NCBI RefSeq assembly: GCF_039544265.1
Contig: NZ_BAABLI010000003.1
Location: 62,001-126,000, forward strand
Direction of reading: 5' to 3'
DNA: 64,000 nucleotides
Source: Corallincola platygyrae
GTDB taxonomy: Bacteria > Pseudomonadota > Gammaproteobacteria > Enterobacterales > Neiellaceae
A model generated the notes under the pieces. That model saw only the letters and a list, made by a program, of their open reading frames with translations. It made no database searches and was not told the DNA's origin. Positions within the stretch are counted from its first letter, which is position 1, and each line of letters begins with the position of its first letter. This document shows positions 6,808 to 16,213 of this stretch, in pieces. Position numbers and translations under genes: made by a program.

Positions 6808-8832
6808 ATGCTCAGAACGGTTTGGCTGGTGGGATTAGCGCTTTTAAGTACATTGGCAAGCGCAGCGCCATTGAACTTGGAAGATCTCACACGCGTGCAG
6901 CGCGTCGTCGAGCAAGCGGCATCACCTTCAGGCGATAATATTGCTTATGTGGTTGATGCCCCCCGTGAAATATATAAGGACAAAGATGGCTCGGCTTATC
7001 GTCGTCTTTATGTCACGGACAGCAGTGGCAAGGCGCGCCCGTTTGTGACTGGCAAGGTGAGTGTTAAGCGCATCAGCTGGTCCAATGATGGCAAAACCAT
7101 CTACTTCCTGGCCAAACGGTTTGACCAAAAGCATGTGAGCTTATGGAAAATCCCTGTGGATGGTGGCGAAGCGCAGGTCGTGTATGCCCATAGCCGTAAT
7201 ATCAGTGAATATGATTTTTCCCCGGATGGTGAGACTCTGGTGTTTGTCTCCCGCGAAGCGAAACCAAAGAGCGACAAGAAGCTAAAAGAGAAAGGCTTCA
7301 AAGCGCAGGTTTACGAAGAGGAGCGTGAGCCCGGACGTTTGTGGAAGGTAGACCTGTCCCAGGAAAAGCCTGAAGCAGAGATGCTGGAGCGCAAAGACAA
7401 TGTGTTGTTCGCCAAATTCAGCCCGGATGGCAGCAAATTACTGTTGAAAGTCTCTGCCAGTTCCGGCATTGATGACATCCTGATGAAAAGCGCGCTTCAT
7501 ATCGCTGATACCAACGGTAAGACACTGGCCACAGTGAAACATGAAGGCAAGTTGAGTCGCGCAGAGTGGTCACCTTCAAGTGAGCACGTCTTGTTTATCG
7601 GTGCAGCGGATATTCACGATCCTGCGGATGGTCGCCTTTACCTGGTACCAGCTACGGGGGGCAAATATACAGAGCTGTTGCCCGACTATATGGGCCACGT
7701 AAAAGCGATCGGTTGGCTTAATGACAAACAGGCGCTCTATGTGGGTCATGAAGGTGAAGAATCTACACTGGGCATGGTCAACATTGACAGCAAACGCCAA
7801 AGCACACTGATCCCAACCGGCGAAGCGATTCTTCGCAGCCTCAGTGTCGGCGATGATGACCATATCAGCCTGTTGGCAGAAACCCCGCAACATCCCATTG
7901 AGCTCTACCATGTCGCAGGTGTTGGCAAACCTCTGCAGCGCCTGTCTGTGAGCAACCCATGGTTGGAAGAAGCCGAGCTTGCTGAGCAGAAAGTCTTCAA
8001 ATACAACGCCCGTGATGGCCTCGAGCTGGGTGGTGTCCTCGTGCTGCCCCTTAACTACCAGGAAGGTAAGCGCTATCCACTGATCATGTTTGTGCATGGT
8101 GGCCCTGAAGCCCATATCTCTAACGGTTGGGTTAACCGTTACTCAAACCCTGCTCAGGTGGCTGCGGCGCAGGGCTATATCAGTTACTTTCCGAACTACC
8201 GTGGTAGCACAGGCAAGGGCGTGAAGTTCACCATGATGGGTCAGAATGACTATGCCGGTAAAGAGTTTGACGACCTGGTGGATGCCAAAGATGCGTTGGT
8301 GAAAGCGGGTTTGGTTGATACCAAGAAAGTGGGGATCACCGGCGGTAGTTACGGTGGTTACGCTTCTGCCTGGGGCGCGACCGCGTTGTCAGAGCACTTC
8401 GCAGCGAGTGTTATGTTTGTGGGGGTGTCTGACCTTATCTCTAAATTCGGTACTACAGATATCCCGAATGAGATGTACCTGGTACACGCCCGTGCGTGGC
8501 CTTGGGAGCATTGGCAGGATATGCTCGAGCGCAGTCCTGTTTATCACGCCCAGAAACACAAAACACCTCTGCTGATCATGCATGGTAAAGAAGATCCTCG
8601 AGTGCATCCTGCTCAGTCGTTGGAGCTTTACCGATACCTTAAAACATTGGGTCAGGCGCCAGTGCGTTTGGTTTGGTATCCGGGTGAAGGCCACGGCAAC
8701 CGCAAAGTCGCTGCTCAGTATGACTACAGTCTGCGTTTGATGCGCTGGATGGATCATTACCTGAAGGGCGATGGTAAAGGCATTCCTCCGCATGATTTGG
8801 ACCATGAAGAAAAGATGAAAGAGGCTGAATAA
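6808..8832 (+). CDS. Secreted S9-family prolyl oligopeptidase (dipeptidyl-peptidase type)
   Basis: A 674-residue serine peptidase with signal peptide (VWLVGLALLSTLASAAP), so periplasmic. Residues from about 30 to 400 form the WD40-like propeller, seen as repeated FSPDG and SNDGK units. The C-terminal alpha/beta-hydrolase domain carries the catalytic triad Ser514 in GGSYGGYA, Asp596 in HGKEDPRVHP and His629 in GEGHGNR. Family members cleave short peptides, often after proline or removing dipeptides; exact specificity cannot be read. GAGGAAAA precedes the ATG. It is followed by its own terminator, so it is probably transcribed alone. Confidence 0.93.
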   Translation: MLRTVWLVGLALLSTLASAAPLNLEDLTRVQRVVEQAASPSGDNIAYVVDAPREIYKDKDGSAYRRLYVTDSSGKARPFVTGKVSVKRISWSNDGKTIYFLAKRFDQKHVSLWKIPVDGGEAQVVYAHSRNISEYDFSPDGETLVFVSREAKPKSDKKLKEKGFKAQVYEEEREPGRLWKVDLSQEKPEAEMLERKDNVLFAKFSPDGSKLLLKVSASSGIDDILMKSALHIADTNGKTLATVKHEGKLSRAEWSPSSEHVLFIGAADIHDPADGRLYLVPATGGKYTELLPDYMGHVKAIGWLNDKQALYVGHEGEESTLGMVNIDSKRQSTLIPTGEAILRSLSVGDDDHISLLAETPQHPIELYHVAGVGKPLQRLSVSNPWLEEAELAEQKVFKYNARDGLELGGVLVLPLNYQEGKRYPLIMFVHGGPEAHISNGWVNRYSNPAQVAAAQGYISYFPNYRGSTGKGVKFTMMGQNDYAGKEFDDLVDAKDALVKAGLVDTKKVGITGGSYGGYASAWGATALSEHFAASVMFVGVSDLISKFGTTDIPNEMYLVHARAWPWEHWQDMLERSPVYHAQKHKTPLLIMHGKEDPRVHPAQSLELYRYLKTLGQAPVRLVWYPGEGHGNRKVAAQYDYSLRLMRWMDHYLKGDGKGIPPHDLDHEEKMKEAE

Positions 8833-8861
8833 TCGGCTGAAAGCCTCAGCATTGAACTGAT

Positions 8862-8902
8862 ACAAACCCCGGTCACTGTTATAGTGCTGGGGTTTGTTTT
8901 AT
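8862..8902 (+). terminator. Intrinsic terminator after the S9 peptidase gene
   Basis: Stem ACAAACCCC / GGGGTTTGT with an inner CACT/AGTG extension, then TTTT. It lies 30 bases after the peptidase stop codon. Confidence 0.85.
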
Positions 8903-8930
8903 CTGCTGAGCAGAGTGATGGAGAACAGAT

Positions 8931-9386
8931 TTGAAACAGATTTGGGTGGATGCTGACGCTTGCCCTAAACCAATTAAAGAGATTTTGTATCGCGCGGCTG
9001 AAAGGGTACAGATCCCGCTGTTGCTGGTGGCGAACCAGTATCTGCAAACGCCACCATCGAAGGTGATACGGGCAATCCAGGTGACCTCTGGTTTCGATGT
9101 GGCTGACAACTATATTGTTGAAAAGCTGGAACCGGGCGATTTGGTGATCACCGCGGATATTCCATTGGCGGCGGAAGTGATCGAAAAAGGTGGTAATGCC
9201 ATTAATCCGCGTGGCGAGCGTTATACCGAGAACAATATTCGGCAACGTCTGAATATGCGGGACTTTATGGACCAGATGCGCAGTTCTGGAGTGCAAACGG
9301 GTGGGCCGCCACCGCTGAGTCAGTCAGACCGCCAGCATTTTGCCAACTCGCTGGACACACTGCTGCGCCAGCTCCTCAACCGATAG
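8931..9386 (+). CDS. yaiI: YaiI/YqxD family protein (UPF0178)
   Basis: A 151-residue protein matching E. coli YaiI almost end to end: WVDADACPKPIKEIL, FDVADNYIVE, GDLVITADIPLAAEVIE, NPRGERYT, RDFMDQMR and SGVQTGGPP. The fold resembles PIN/NYN-type nucleases, with conserved aspartates at D8, D10 and D77-type positions, but no activity is established for the family. It starts at TTG (8931) with GGAG seven bases upstream; no ATG fits. It begins within the tail of the preceding terminator region. Confidence 0.93.
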   Translation: MKQIWVDADACPKPIKEILYRAAERVQIPLLLVANQYLQTPPSKVIRAIQVTSGFDVADNYIVEKLEPGDLVITADIPLAAEVIEKGGNAINPRGERYTENNIRQRLNMRDFMDQMRSSGVQTGGPPPLSQSDRQHFANSLDTLLRQLLNR

Positions 9387-9461
9387 TTGGAATAGTCGAT
9401 AAACTCACTCCATGTTGGACGACTAAATAATATAGATAACAAAAAATAAAAAGGAACCGCT

Positions 9462-10052
9462 ATGCCATTTGTGACACCACTTGCCGAAGATGCCAATGAT
9501 GAAGTGAAAGCCCTGGCTGAGTTCTTCAATGAAACACTGGGATTCTGTCCCAACAGCGTGCTTACCATGCAGCGCCGTCCGGCGATCGCTAAAGCCTTTA
9601 TTCAACTGAATATGGCAGTGATGGAAAACCAGGGCAGGGTGACTAGTGCGCTGAAACGCTTGATCGCTTATGTTTCCAGTCAGGCAACCGGTTGCCGATA
9701 TTGCCAGGCGCATACTATTCGAGCTGCAGAGCGATATGGTGCAGAGCAGGCTCAGTTGGAAAATGTTTGGGAATACCGTACTCATCCCGCTTTTAGCGAC
9801 GCAGAGCGCGCTGCTCTTGATCTGGCCGTTGCTGCATCAGCGGTGCCAAACGCTGTCGATGAAGAGATCCAAACACGTATGAAAGCGCATTGGGATGAAG
9901 CTGAGATCGTCGAGATCATGGGGGTAATTGCACTATTTGGCTACCTTAACCGCTGGAACGACAGCATGGCGACCACGCTGGAAGAGGGCGCTATCGCCTC
10001 GGGTGAGCAGCTGTTGGTGGTTGACGGTTGGAACAAAGGAAAACATCTCTGA
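9462..10052 (+). CDS. AhpD-like carboxymuconolactone decarboxylase family protein
   Basis: A 196-residue all-helical protein of the AhpD/CMD superfamily. The redox motif C78-R-Y-C81 followed by His84 (CRYCQAHT) is the peroxidase-type active site of AhpD, suggesting a thiol-dependent peroxide reductase or related redox role. A second helical half contains LDLAVAASAVPNAVDEEI and IVEIMGVIALFGYLNRWNDS, typical of this family. AAGGAA lies just upstream of the ATG. The stop codon overlaps the start of the next gene by one base, so the two are co-translated. Confidence 0.85.
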   Translation: MPFVTPLAEDANDEVKALAEFFNETLGFCPNSVLTMQRRPAIAKAFIQLNMAVMENQGRVTSALKRLIAYVSSQATGCRYCQAHTIRAAERYGAEQAQLENVWEYRTHPAFSDAERAALDLAVAASAVPNAVDEEIQTRMKAHWDEAEIVEIMGVIALFGYLNRWNDSMATTLEEGAIASGEQLLVVDGWNKGKHL

Positions 10053-10969
10053 TGTCTGTGCCTGCCTCGCTATTGCTGCAACAGGGGCCGATGCTGAAAA
10101 CGTTGGCCAAAATTGCGTGGCGCAGTCTGTTTGATAGTCAGCGGCCTAAAGCGAATCCGGAGCAATGGCCGCGTATTGAGCGTGTATTGCCGCCGCCCAG
10201 CGATAGCCTGATAGCGCATTACTGCAAATGGTGTGGTGCCAGTGAAGAACAGTATCAGCAAACGATCCCACCCCATTTGTTTACACAGTTTGCCCTGCCG
10301 AGTTTGTTGCCGATTCTGGAACAAAGTCGTTATCGGCTGCACAGGGTGATTAATCGTGGCTGCACTATGCGGGTATTTGCTGATATCCCCCGCGGACAGG
10401 CACTGTTTGTAACTTCAGAGGTAGCAGAGGTTGATGACGACGGCTATCGCGCCAAGCTCAGCTGCAGGCTGACGATTGGTTATCAGGGCCAGGCCAAAGC
10501 CGTTGAAGTCGAGTTGCAGTTGTTGTTTCTGCTTAAGCGCCGTAACAAAAACAAGCAAACCGATAGTCGTAAGTCAGTTGAAGCGCTGGAAGCGGTTCAT
10601 TTCAAGGACCTTGGCCAGTGGTCAGCTTCATCGAATGATGGTTGGCAATTTGGTCTGCTGACGGGCGACCTTAACCCGATTCACTGGATTGAAGCTGTCG
10701 CTAAGCGCTCACCACTGAAAGGCAAAGTGCTGCATGGTTTTGGCTCTTTTGTCAGAAGTTTCGAGTTAATCCAATCGGCCACAGGTAAATCGATCGAACG
10801 GATCTCGGCGAGCTTTGAACGTCCTGTGCCACTTCCGAGTGAGGTTCTGCTACTCGCATTGGACGCTGATGTCGAGGATGTAACAGGCTCGCAACAGCTA
10901 GGCGAGCATCAATATCAACTGACTGACGTTGCAGGCAATGCATTGGTGGCGGGTGAGGTCAGCTTATAG
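10052..10969 (+). CDS. MaoC-like hot-dog fold dehydratase-type protein
   Basis: A 305-residue protein. The C-terminal part carries the MaoC hydratase signature GDLNPIHW with Asp206, Asn208 and His211, plus LHGFGSFVRSFELI, as in R-specific enoyl-CoA hydratases and (3R)-hydroxyacyl dehydratases. The N-terminal half resembles the non-catalytic half of double hot-dog proteins. The exact acyl substrate is unknown. I use the ATG at 10052, which overlaps the stop of the upstream AhpD-like gene (TGATG); the reading frame extends further upstream but inside that gene. Confidence 0.82.
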   Translation: MSVPASLLLQQGPMLKTLAKIAWRSLFDSQRPKANPEQWPRIERVLPPPSDSLIAHYCKWCGASEEQYQQTIPPHLFTQFALPSLLPILEQSRYRLHRVINRGCTMRVFADIPRGQALFVTSEVAEVDDDGYRAKLSCRLTIGYQGQAKAVEVELQLLFLLKRRNKNKQTDSRKSVEALEAVHFKDLGQWSASSNDGWQFGLLTGDLNPIHWIEAVAKRSPLKGKVLHGFGSFVRSFELIQSATGKSIERISASFERPVPLPSEVLLLALDADVEDVTGSQQLGEHQYQLTDVAGNALVAGEVSL

Positions 10970-10984
10970 CTGCATGAATTACAA

Positions 10985-11014
10985 AAAAAAGCCGGGGAAT
11001 TCCCCGGCTTTTTT
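10985..11014. terminator. Bidirectional intrinsic terminator
   Basis: A perfect 30-bp palindrome: AAAAAAGCCGGGGAA followed by TTCCCCGGCTTTTTT. It separates the convergent MaoC-like gene (plus) and the exported PEP-CTERM-type gene (minus) and can serve both. Confidence 0.95.
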
Positions 11015-11033
11015 GAGCAGATTGCGATTACTG

Positions 11034-11936
11034 TTAGCTGCGAGCTTTGCGGCGTAAACCCATCACCAGAAGGCCTAGCCCAAATAGACCCAGCGTGACC
11101 GGTTCGTTCACATCTACTGTGGGTGGATTAAACAGGAAGTTATGGAACTCGCGGCCACCCGTGTATGACCTGGCGGCAACCGCACCATCAAATACCGCGC
11201 CGCCAGTGATATCGGCAAAGGTCGCCAAGACTGAACCAAACATCGCCAGGTTGTTAAAGTCGATTGCCTCGGCTTCGTAGAAATTCCAAAGAATATTCTC
11301 TGCGCCTATATCTTGATGGTGAAAACCATCAACCAGATTTACGCCACCAGCGGCTGTGATATCTACCCCGGATAGGTTGATGATGACAGTGTCTGCATTA
11401 CCGGAATCAAGACGCAGGCTAGTGTTTTGAGCAAACACCTCTGTCGCAGCCACATCGAAAACTGCGACGGCATCGTTACCTGTATACGTTAACGTGCTAC
11501 TGAAGGCGTCATAGAAGCCGTTTGCTGACATGTTTGAATAAGAAAAACTGGTGTCGATCAGCTCGTTGACTACGCCGGTGATACTTAATGTTGGATCATG
11601 GCGAATGGTACCACCACCATTCATATTCACGTTACCAACGTTCAATGCGGAGCCGTAGACGAGATTACCATTTTGGATATTGAGGTTGGAGGCGTTGATA
11701 TCGCCAACCACTGATAAAGAGTCTTCACCACTTGGTGCGCGTGAACCAAAGTCTGCGGCATAACCGCCAGCGTTCAGGTCGCCACCGATGAAGGTTTTGC
11801 CTTCTACATCGCCGCCTTGGAAGTTGTAGTTCTCTAGCAGTATCAGATTGTAGTCAGATAGTGGCATAGCTTGTGCGTTGATAGAGAATCCGAATACAAG
11901 CGCGGCACCTAAATGTTTAAAATACGAAGGCATCAT
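11034..11936 (-). CDS. Choice-of-anchor A family exported protein with PEP-CTERM-like tail
   Basis: A 300-residue protein with an N-terminal signal peptide ending AQA. The body has the choice-of-anchor A pattern: YNLILLENYNFQGGDVEGKTFIGGDL, then repeated G-D-I/N-rich beta strands. The C-terminus is a sorting-type tail: NEP, a hydrophobic segment TLGLFGLGLLVMGL, and the basic end RRKARS. PEP-CTERM tails are processed by exosortase; the motif here is NEP-V rather than canonical PEP, so exosortase processing is inferred. A second ATG three bases in (11933) has better spacing to AAGGAA. No exosortase gene is in the window. Likely an extracellular or surface matrix protein. Confidence 0.8.
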   Translation of the reverse strand: MMPSYFKHLGAALVFGFSINAQAMPLSDYNLILLENYNFQGGDVEGKTFIGGDLNAGGYAADFGSRAPSGEDSLSVVGDINASNLNIQNGNLVYGSALNVGNVNMNGGGTIRHDPTLSITGVVNELIDTSFSYSNMSANGFYDAFSSTLTYTGNDAVAVFDVAATEVFAQNTSLRLDSGNADTVIINLSGVDITAAGGVNLVDGFHHQDIGAENILWNFYEAEAIDFNNLAMFGSVLATFADITGGAVFDGAVAARSYTGGREFHNFLFNPPTVDVNEPVTLGLFGLGLLVMGLRRKARS

Positions 11937-12175
11937 CTTTCCTTAGAAGAAGAATCGGAATTTTACTGCTTGGGCTTTAGCAATAATCAAGCCTAAGCTG
12001 CAAACCCTTTGTAGGCGGGAATTATAGAAGGTGGGTTAATAAAATGAAAAAATATTTGTAAGTAATCTCGACAGCTTAAACCTTATGATAAGCAGGGGAT
12101 AAGGTGGAGTTTAAGATGTTTTATGTCATTTTTTGGTGCAACAGCGTGAATATCAGAGGTTAATGTCAAATTTAG

Positions 12176-12424
12176 TTAGCTCTCATCAGGGTGGTCGAGA
12201 GAAACTTTTTCAACTCTGACTGCTGTGTTTGCTTCTTGCCATCCCCGCGTGTCATTAATCATCTGCTCTACCATCTCTGCGCCACCAATCTCCTTGCCTA
12301 TCTCTCTGGCATTGTCGATAACGACCAAGCGATGGTCGCGCTCGATAATTTCAAAAGGCGTTGAGATGATTTCGTTGTCTCGGTAGCCGCCGGAATTAAA
12401 GAAAAAGACTCTGTATTTGAACAT
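12176..12424 (-). CDS. Small protein of unknown function
   Basis: An 82-residue protein (starts MFKYRVFFFNSGGYRDNEI) not assigned to a family. It has no signal peptide or membrane segment and is acidic at its C-terminus. It begins 23 bases after the stop of the DUF1349-like gene, with GAGAAGAG upstream of the ATG, so the two probably form an operon. Reality is supported by the spacing and ribosome binding site rather than by homology. Confidence 0.6.
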   Translation of the reverse strand: MFKYRVFFFNSGGYRDNEIISTPFEIIERDHRLVVIDNAREIGKEIGGAEMVEQMINDTRGWQEANTAVRVEKVSLDHPDES

Positions 12425-12447
12425 GACACTCTTCTCTGGGGGCTTGG

Positions 12448-13080
12448 CTACTCAGCAGTATGCGCCTGCCACACCGACGGCCCTAACTGCATCTCGGTAA
12501 ACTCTGCTTTAAATGAGGAGTTCAGTGGGCTGCAGGCATACAATCCGAAGCGCACTGGGGTTGAGGTCGCCATCGGTGGGGCGCACCTGCCCATCTGTGG
12601 GGTGGTCTCGCCTAGTTTATGCAGGTGAAAGATCCGCATCTGCTTAAAGTTAACACCGTCTAACGATGATTCGATAAGGAAGTCAGGCCCTCTGCGGCTA
12701 AGCCGATACCATATGGCGTCGGGGAGTTCGATGTCTGTGGTGGCCCAGTCTGAGTAACCCAAATTAGTAACCACACTGCCCAGTCGAGAAAAGTGGTCGT
12801 TCTCATATTCGATAGAAGCCTTGAACCAGTTGTCACTGTCGAGATAAACCAACACGCCGCACTGGTCGAATTGTGCCTGGTATTGGAAGGCAACCTTAAC
12901 TGTAAAACTGAAATTCTCGCTGGTTTCCAGCAACAGACCCGGTGCGTTGTCGTTTCTGAAACCATAGTAGGAGCGCTGCCAGAAATCGGTCTCAGGATCG
13001 GTGACAATCACAACGCGGTCCTGGTTCACCTCATGGTTTTTCGGTTCAAATATCCAATCTGCCTGCGTGAAATCTGTCAT
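12448..13080 (-). CDS. DUF1349 domain protein (concanavalin-like fold)
   Basis: A 210-residue cytoplasmic protein of the DUF1349 family, which has a concanavalin A-like beta-sandwich fold and includes proteins annotated as regulation of enolase protein 1. Typical segments are DFWQRSYYGFRNDNAPGLLL, FQYQAQFDQCGVLVYLDSDNWFKASIEY, and IWYRLSRRGPDFLIESSLDG. A ligand-binding, possibly carbohydrate-related role is inferred from the fold; no catalytic residues are visible. Followed closely by a small gene of unknown function. Confidence 0.8.
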   Translation of the reverse strand: MTDFTQADWIFEPKNHEVNQDRVVIVTDPETDFWQRSYYGFRNDNAPGLLLETSENFSFTVKVAFQYQAQFDQCGVLVYLDSDNWFKASIEYENDHFSRLGSVVTNLGYSDWATTDIELPDAIWYRLSRRGPDFLIESSLDGVNFKQMRIFHLHKLGETTPQMGRCAPPMATSTPVRFGLYACSPLNSSFKAEFTEMQLGPSVWQAHTAE

Positions 13081-13125
13081 CCCAAAAACTCCCTCATTTA
13101 ATTGCTTGAGATACCTACGTATGGT

Positions 13126-13620
13126 TTAACTCACACCCACCACTTTACTGCGTCGTTCCATCAGCACCACATCGCGCCACTTTCCATTCATTTGGCCGAG
13201 TTTCTCTCGCACACCAAGTTGTTTAAAACCGTTTTTGTGATGAATCGCGATGCTGGCTTGGTTTTCAGGAAAAATACCCGCTTGCAGCGTCCATATGCCA
13301 TGCTGCTCCGATGCCGCTACCAACTCGGCCAACAATTGCATACCGATCCCACGGCCACCATAACTGGAATCAATATAAATGCTGACTTCGGCCACCCCAG
13401 CATAGACGCTGCGACTGGAAACTGGAGAGAGGGCTGCCCAACCCACAATTGCGCCATCAATCTCTGCTATCAGTCTGCAGTCAGGCCGTAAGCCGTTATC
13501 CCACTCTTGCCAGGTTTTTGCTTTGGTTTGAAAAGTGGCGTTTCCGGTGGCGATACCCTGGGCGTAGATGGCCTGAACTCTGGGAAAATCATCAGGAGAG
13601 AAGCTGCGTATCTTCAACAT
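13126..13620 (-). CDS. GNAT N-acetyltransferase (phosphinothricin/methionine sulfone acetyltransferase type)
   Basis: A 164-residue GNAT enzyme. The acetyl-CoA binding loop is SSYGGRGIGMQLLAELV (Q/R-x-x-G-x-G/A pattern), preceded by VAEVSIYI and followed by NQASIAIHHKNGFKQLG, the order seen in Pat/MnaT-type acetyltransferases. These acetylate phosphinothricin-like compounds or methionine derivatives; the real substrate here is unknown. It lies alone between the DUF1349 gene and asnS on the same strand. Confidence 0.88.
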   Translation of the reverse strand: MLKIRSFSPDDFPRVQAIYAQGIATGNATFQTKAKTWQEWDNGLRPDCRLIAEIDGAIVGWAALSPVSSRSVYAGVAEVSIYIDSSYGGRGIGMQLLAELVAASEQHGIWTLQAGIFPENQASIAIHHKNGFKQLGVREKLGQMNGKWRDVVLMERRSKVVGVS

Positions 13621-13657
13621 AGATATCGGTGCTCAGTCGTTGGTCAGAGAATGGTAC

Positions 13658-13681
13658 AAAAAAGGCGTCCCTTGGGACGCC
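13658..13681 (-). terminator. Intrinsic terminator of asnS
   Basis: On the minus strand, stem GGCGTCCC / GGGACGCC with a two-base loop is followed by six T residues. It lies about 20 bases after the asnS stop codon. Confidence 0.92.
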
Positions 13682-13701
13682 TGATACTCAGCCGATTGTG
13701 C

Positions 13702-15105
13702 TTAGTAGTTTGCGCTTCTTGGTGTGCGCGGGAAGGCGATAACGTCGCGGACGTTGCCCATGCCGGTCACATACGCCACCAGGCGTTCGAAGCCCAGACC
13801 GAAACCTGCGTGAGGCACGGTGCCATAACGGCGCAGGTCGCGATACCAGCTGTAATCTTCTGGATTCTGGTCTTCCATCTCGTTGATGCGGGCATCCAGA
13901 ACATCCAGGCGCTCTTCACGCTGGCTGCCACCGATGATCTCACCAATGCCTGGGGCCAGAACATCCATCGCCGCCACAGTTTTGCCGTCGTCGTTCAGAC
14001 GCATATAGAAGGCTTTAATCTCCTTCGGATAGTTCTTCACGATCACAGGGGCGTTGAAGTGCTCTTCTGCCAGATAACGCTCGTGCTCAGACGACATATC
14101 GATACCCCAGGAAACTGGGAATTCGAACTTCTTGCCGCAGTTTTCCAGGATCTCGATGGCGTCGGTGTAGTCAACCTGCACGAAGTCGGCTTCTGCCAGT
14201 TTGGTCAGGCGCTCAACGGTGCCTTTGCTGATGCGCTGGTCGAAGAAGTTAAGATCATCCATACGCTCTTCCAGTACAGCTTTAAACACGTACTTGAGCA
14301 TGTCTTCGGACAGTTTGGCGACATCATCCAGATCAGCAAATGCAACTTCTGGTTCAACCATCCAGAACTCCGCCAGGTGACGGCTGGTGTTTGAGTTTTC
14401 TGCGCGGAACGTTGGGCCAAAGGTGTATACCTTAGACATGGCACACGCATAGGTTTCCGCGTTCAACTGGCCAGATACGGTCAGGAAAGCTTCTTTACCG
14501 AAGAAGTCCTGGTCGTAGTCCACATCACCTTTGTCTGTGCGCGGCAGGTTTTCCATATCCAGTGTAGATACGCGGAACATTTCACCCGCACCTTCACAGT
14601 CAGAAGCCGTGATAATCGGTGTCGCGATCCAGTTGTAACCGTTTTCGTGGAAGAAGCGATGAATCGCTTGAGCCAGACAGTTGCGAACACGGGTAACTGC
14701 ACCCATTACGTTGGTACGAGGACGCAGATGTGCGTGCTCACGCAGATACTCGATGCTGTGACGCTTCGCTGCCATTGGGTAGCTATCAGGATCTTCAACC
14801 CAACCCAGTACTTCAACACCGGTGGCGTTCAGTTCGAAATCCTGGCCTTTGGCCGGAGACTCAACCACTTCGCCGGTGATCGCCAAACTGCAGCCCGCAG
14901 TCAGCTTAAGTACTTGCTCTTCATAATTGTCCAAATTATTGGGCACTACCGCCTGAAGCGTGTCGAAGCATGAACCATCATGCAGGGCGATAAATGAGAT
15001 GCCAGCCTTGGAATCGCGGCGGGTACGAACCCAGCCTTTTACAACGATTTCTGAGCCGACCGGAAATTTGCCTTTAAGGACATCTACGATGGACGCGTGC
15101 GCCAT
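13702..15105 (-). CDS. asnS: Asparaginyl-tRNA synthetase
   Basis: Charges tRNA-Asn with asparagine in the cytoplasm. The 467-residue protein matches E. coli AsnRS (466) throughout. The N-terminal OB-fold anticodon-binding domain contains VKGWVRTRRDSKAGISFIALHDGS. The class II catalytic core shows motif 2 (FRAENSNTSRHLAEFWMVEPE, here split around the loop) and motif 3 (GFGLGFERLVAYVTG). Essential housekeeping gene, transcribed alone, with its own terminator. No anomaly seen. Confidence 0.98.
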   Translation of the reverse strand: MAHASIVDVLKGKFPVGSEIVVKGWVRTRRDSKAGISFIALHDGSCFDTLQAVVPNNLDNYEEQVLKLTAGCSLAITGEVVESPAKGQDFELNATGVEVLGWVEDPDSYPMAAKRHSIEYLREHAHLRPRTNVMGAVTRVRNCLAQAIHRFFHENGYNWIATPIITASDCEGAGEMFRVSTLDMENLPRTDKGDVDYDQDFFGKEAFLTVSGQLNAETYACAMSKVYTFGPTFRAENSNTSRHLAEFWMVEPEVAFADLDDVAKLSEDMLKYVFKAVLEERMDDLNFFDQRISKGTVERLTKLAEADFVQVDYTDAIEILENCGKKFEFPVSWGIDMSSEHERYLAEEHFNAPVIVKNYPKEIKAFYMRLNDDGKTVAAMDVLAPGIGEIIGGSQREERLDVLDARINEMEDQNPEDYSWYRDLRRYGTVPHAGFGLGFERLVAYVTGMGNVRDVIAFPRTPRSANY

Positions 15106-15329
15106 TGAACAGGTACTCCAGTGTTGTCAGCGTTTTAAATTTTTTCGAACGCACTATGTTACCTAGGTGGGATCACAACTCAAGAGGTTTCATGCGTAGG
15201 AGAGGGCTTTATTGCGGCTGGGCAAGATATTGGGCCTAGTTTTCGCAACTTCAGCGGAGATTCGGGACGTTTTTCCGATTCCATGATATCAATATCCCCA
15301 GACAAGGTTCGTAAAGTGAGGATGTCTAC

Positions 15330-16112
15330 TTGCCTGAAAAACTGCTACGAATTGCCATTCTGGATGCAGACCACCTCTACCCGGAATTGGTCGACATCTA
15401 CCAGAGTTATGGCCGCATGTTTGAACAGCTGTTTGCTGCTGTTTTAGAAAGAACGCCACAACTGTTCGGCGAAGACTTTATCCTGCAAACCCAGCGCTTT
15501 GATGTAGTTAGTGGCGTTTACCCTGAATCACTGGATTGCTTTGACGGTGTGTTGGTCACTGGCAGCAAGGCTGATGCATTCTCAGACGAAGCCTGGGTTC
15601 AGCAACTTCGAGACTATGCTGTTGATTTGCTGGAAGCCAAAATACCGACCGCAGGGATCTGTTTTGGCCATCAATTACTGGCACTCGTGGCAGGAGGTAA
15701 AGTTGATAGAGCGGCAAACGGCTGGGGCGTGGGTATTAATCATTATCAGGTGCCGAAAGCAGCCGCTGGTTGGCTGGCTGAATTAGGCTTTTCTCCTGCC
15801 AAACGTGAGCAAACGGACCTGGTGTTAATTGCCAGCCACCAAGATCAGGTCCTCGCGCTGCCAGCTAATGCCCAGCTATTGGCTGGCAATGCGTTTTGCC
15901 CCAATGCCGGGTTTAGAATCGAAAACCATCTGCTCAGTTTTCAAGGCCATCCAGAATTTACCGGTGACTACCTCAAGGCGTTGATGACATTGCGCCGAGA
16001 ACGGGTAGGTGAGGCCAACTATCAAAAAGCATGTGCCTCGGTGGGAGCACCACATCATGGGCATGACATTGGTCAATTGATGCTCAAATTCTTTGCTGCT
16101 TCAAAGTCATAA
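15330..16112 (+). CDS. Class I glutamine amidotransferase-like protein
   Basis: A 260-residue stand-alone class I amidotransferase domain. The triad is visible: nucleophile Cys111 in GICFGHQLLA, and His207/Glu209 in FQGHPEF. The ASHQDQV segment is typical of the GMP-synthase-like subfamily. No synthetase domain is attached, so it may hydrolyse gamma-glutamyl compounds or act with an unknown partner. I use TTG at 15330 because GAGGA lies seven bases upstream. It is separated from asnS by a divergent intergenic region. Confidence 0.86.
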   Translation: MPEKLLRIAILDADHLYPELVDIYQSYGRMFEQLFAAVLERTPQLFGEDFILQTQRFDVVSGVYPESLDCFDGVLVTGSKADAFSDEAWVQQLRDYAVDLLEAKIPTAGICFGHQLLALVAGGKVDRAANGWGVGINHYQVPKAAAGWLAELGFSPAKREQTDLVLIASHQDQVLALPANAQLLAGNAFCPNAGFRIENHLLSFQGHPEFTGDYLKALMTLRRERVGEANYQKACASVGAPHHGHDIGQLMLKFFAASKS

Positions 16113-16213
16113 CCAAAAATTTTATGAACTTTGTTAGAAAGGTCATCGTATCGGTTGTCTAACACCATGTAATATGTCGCGGATTTTGTTTACTGGTGTG
16201 TTAGAAGTTTTTC

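Noticed and set aside
13507..14394. Plus-strand frame of 295 codons opposite asnS
   Set aside because: It is the antisense shadow of a certain housekeeping gene.
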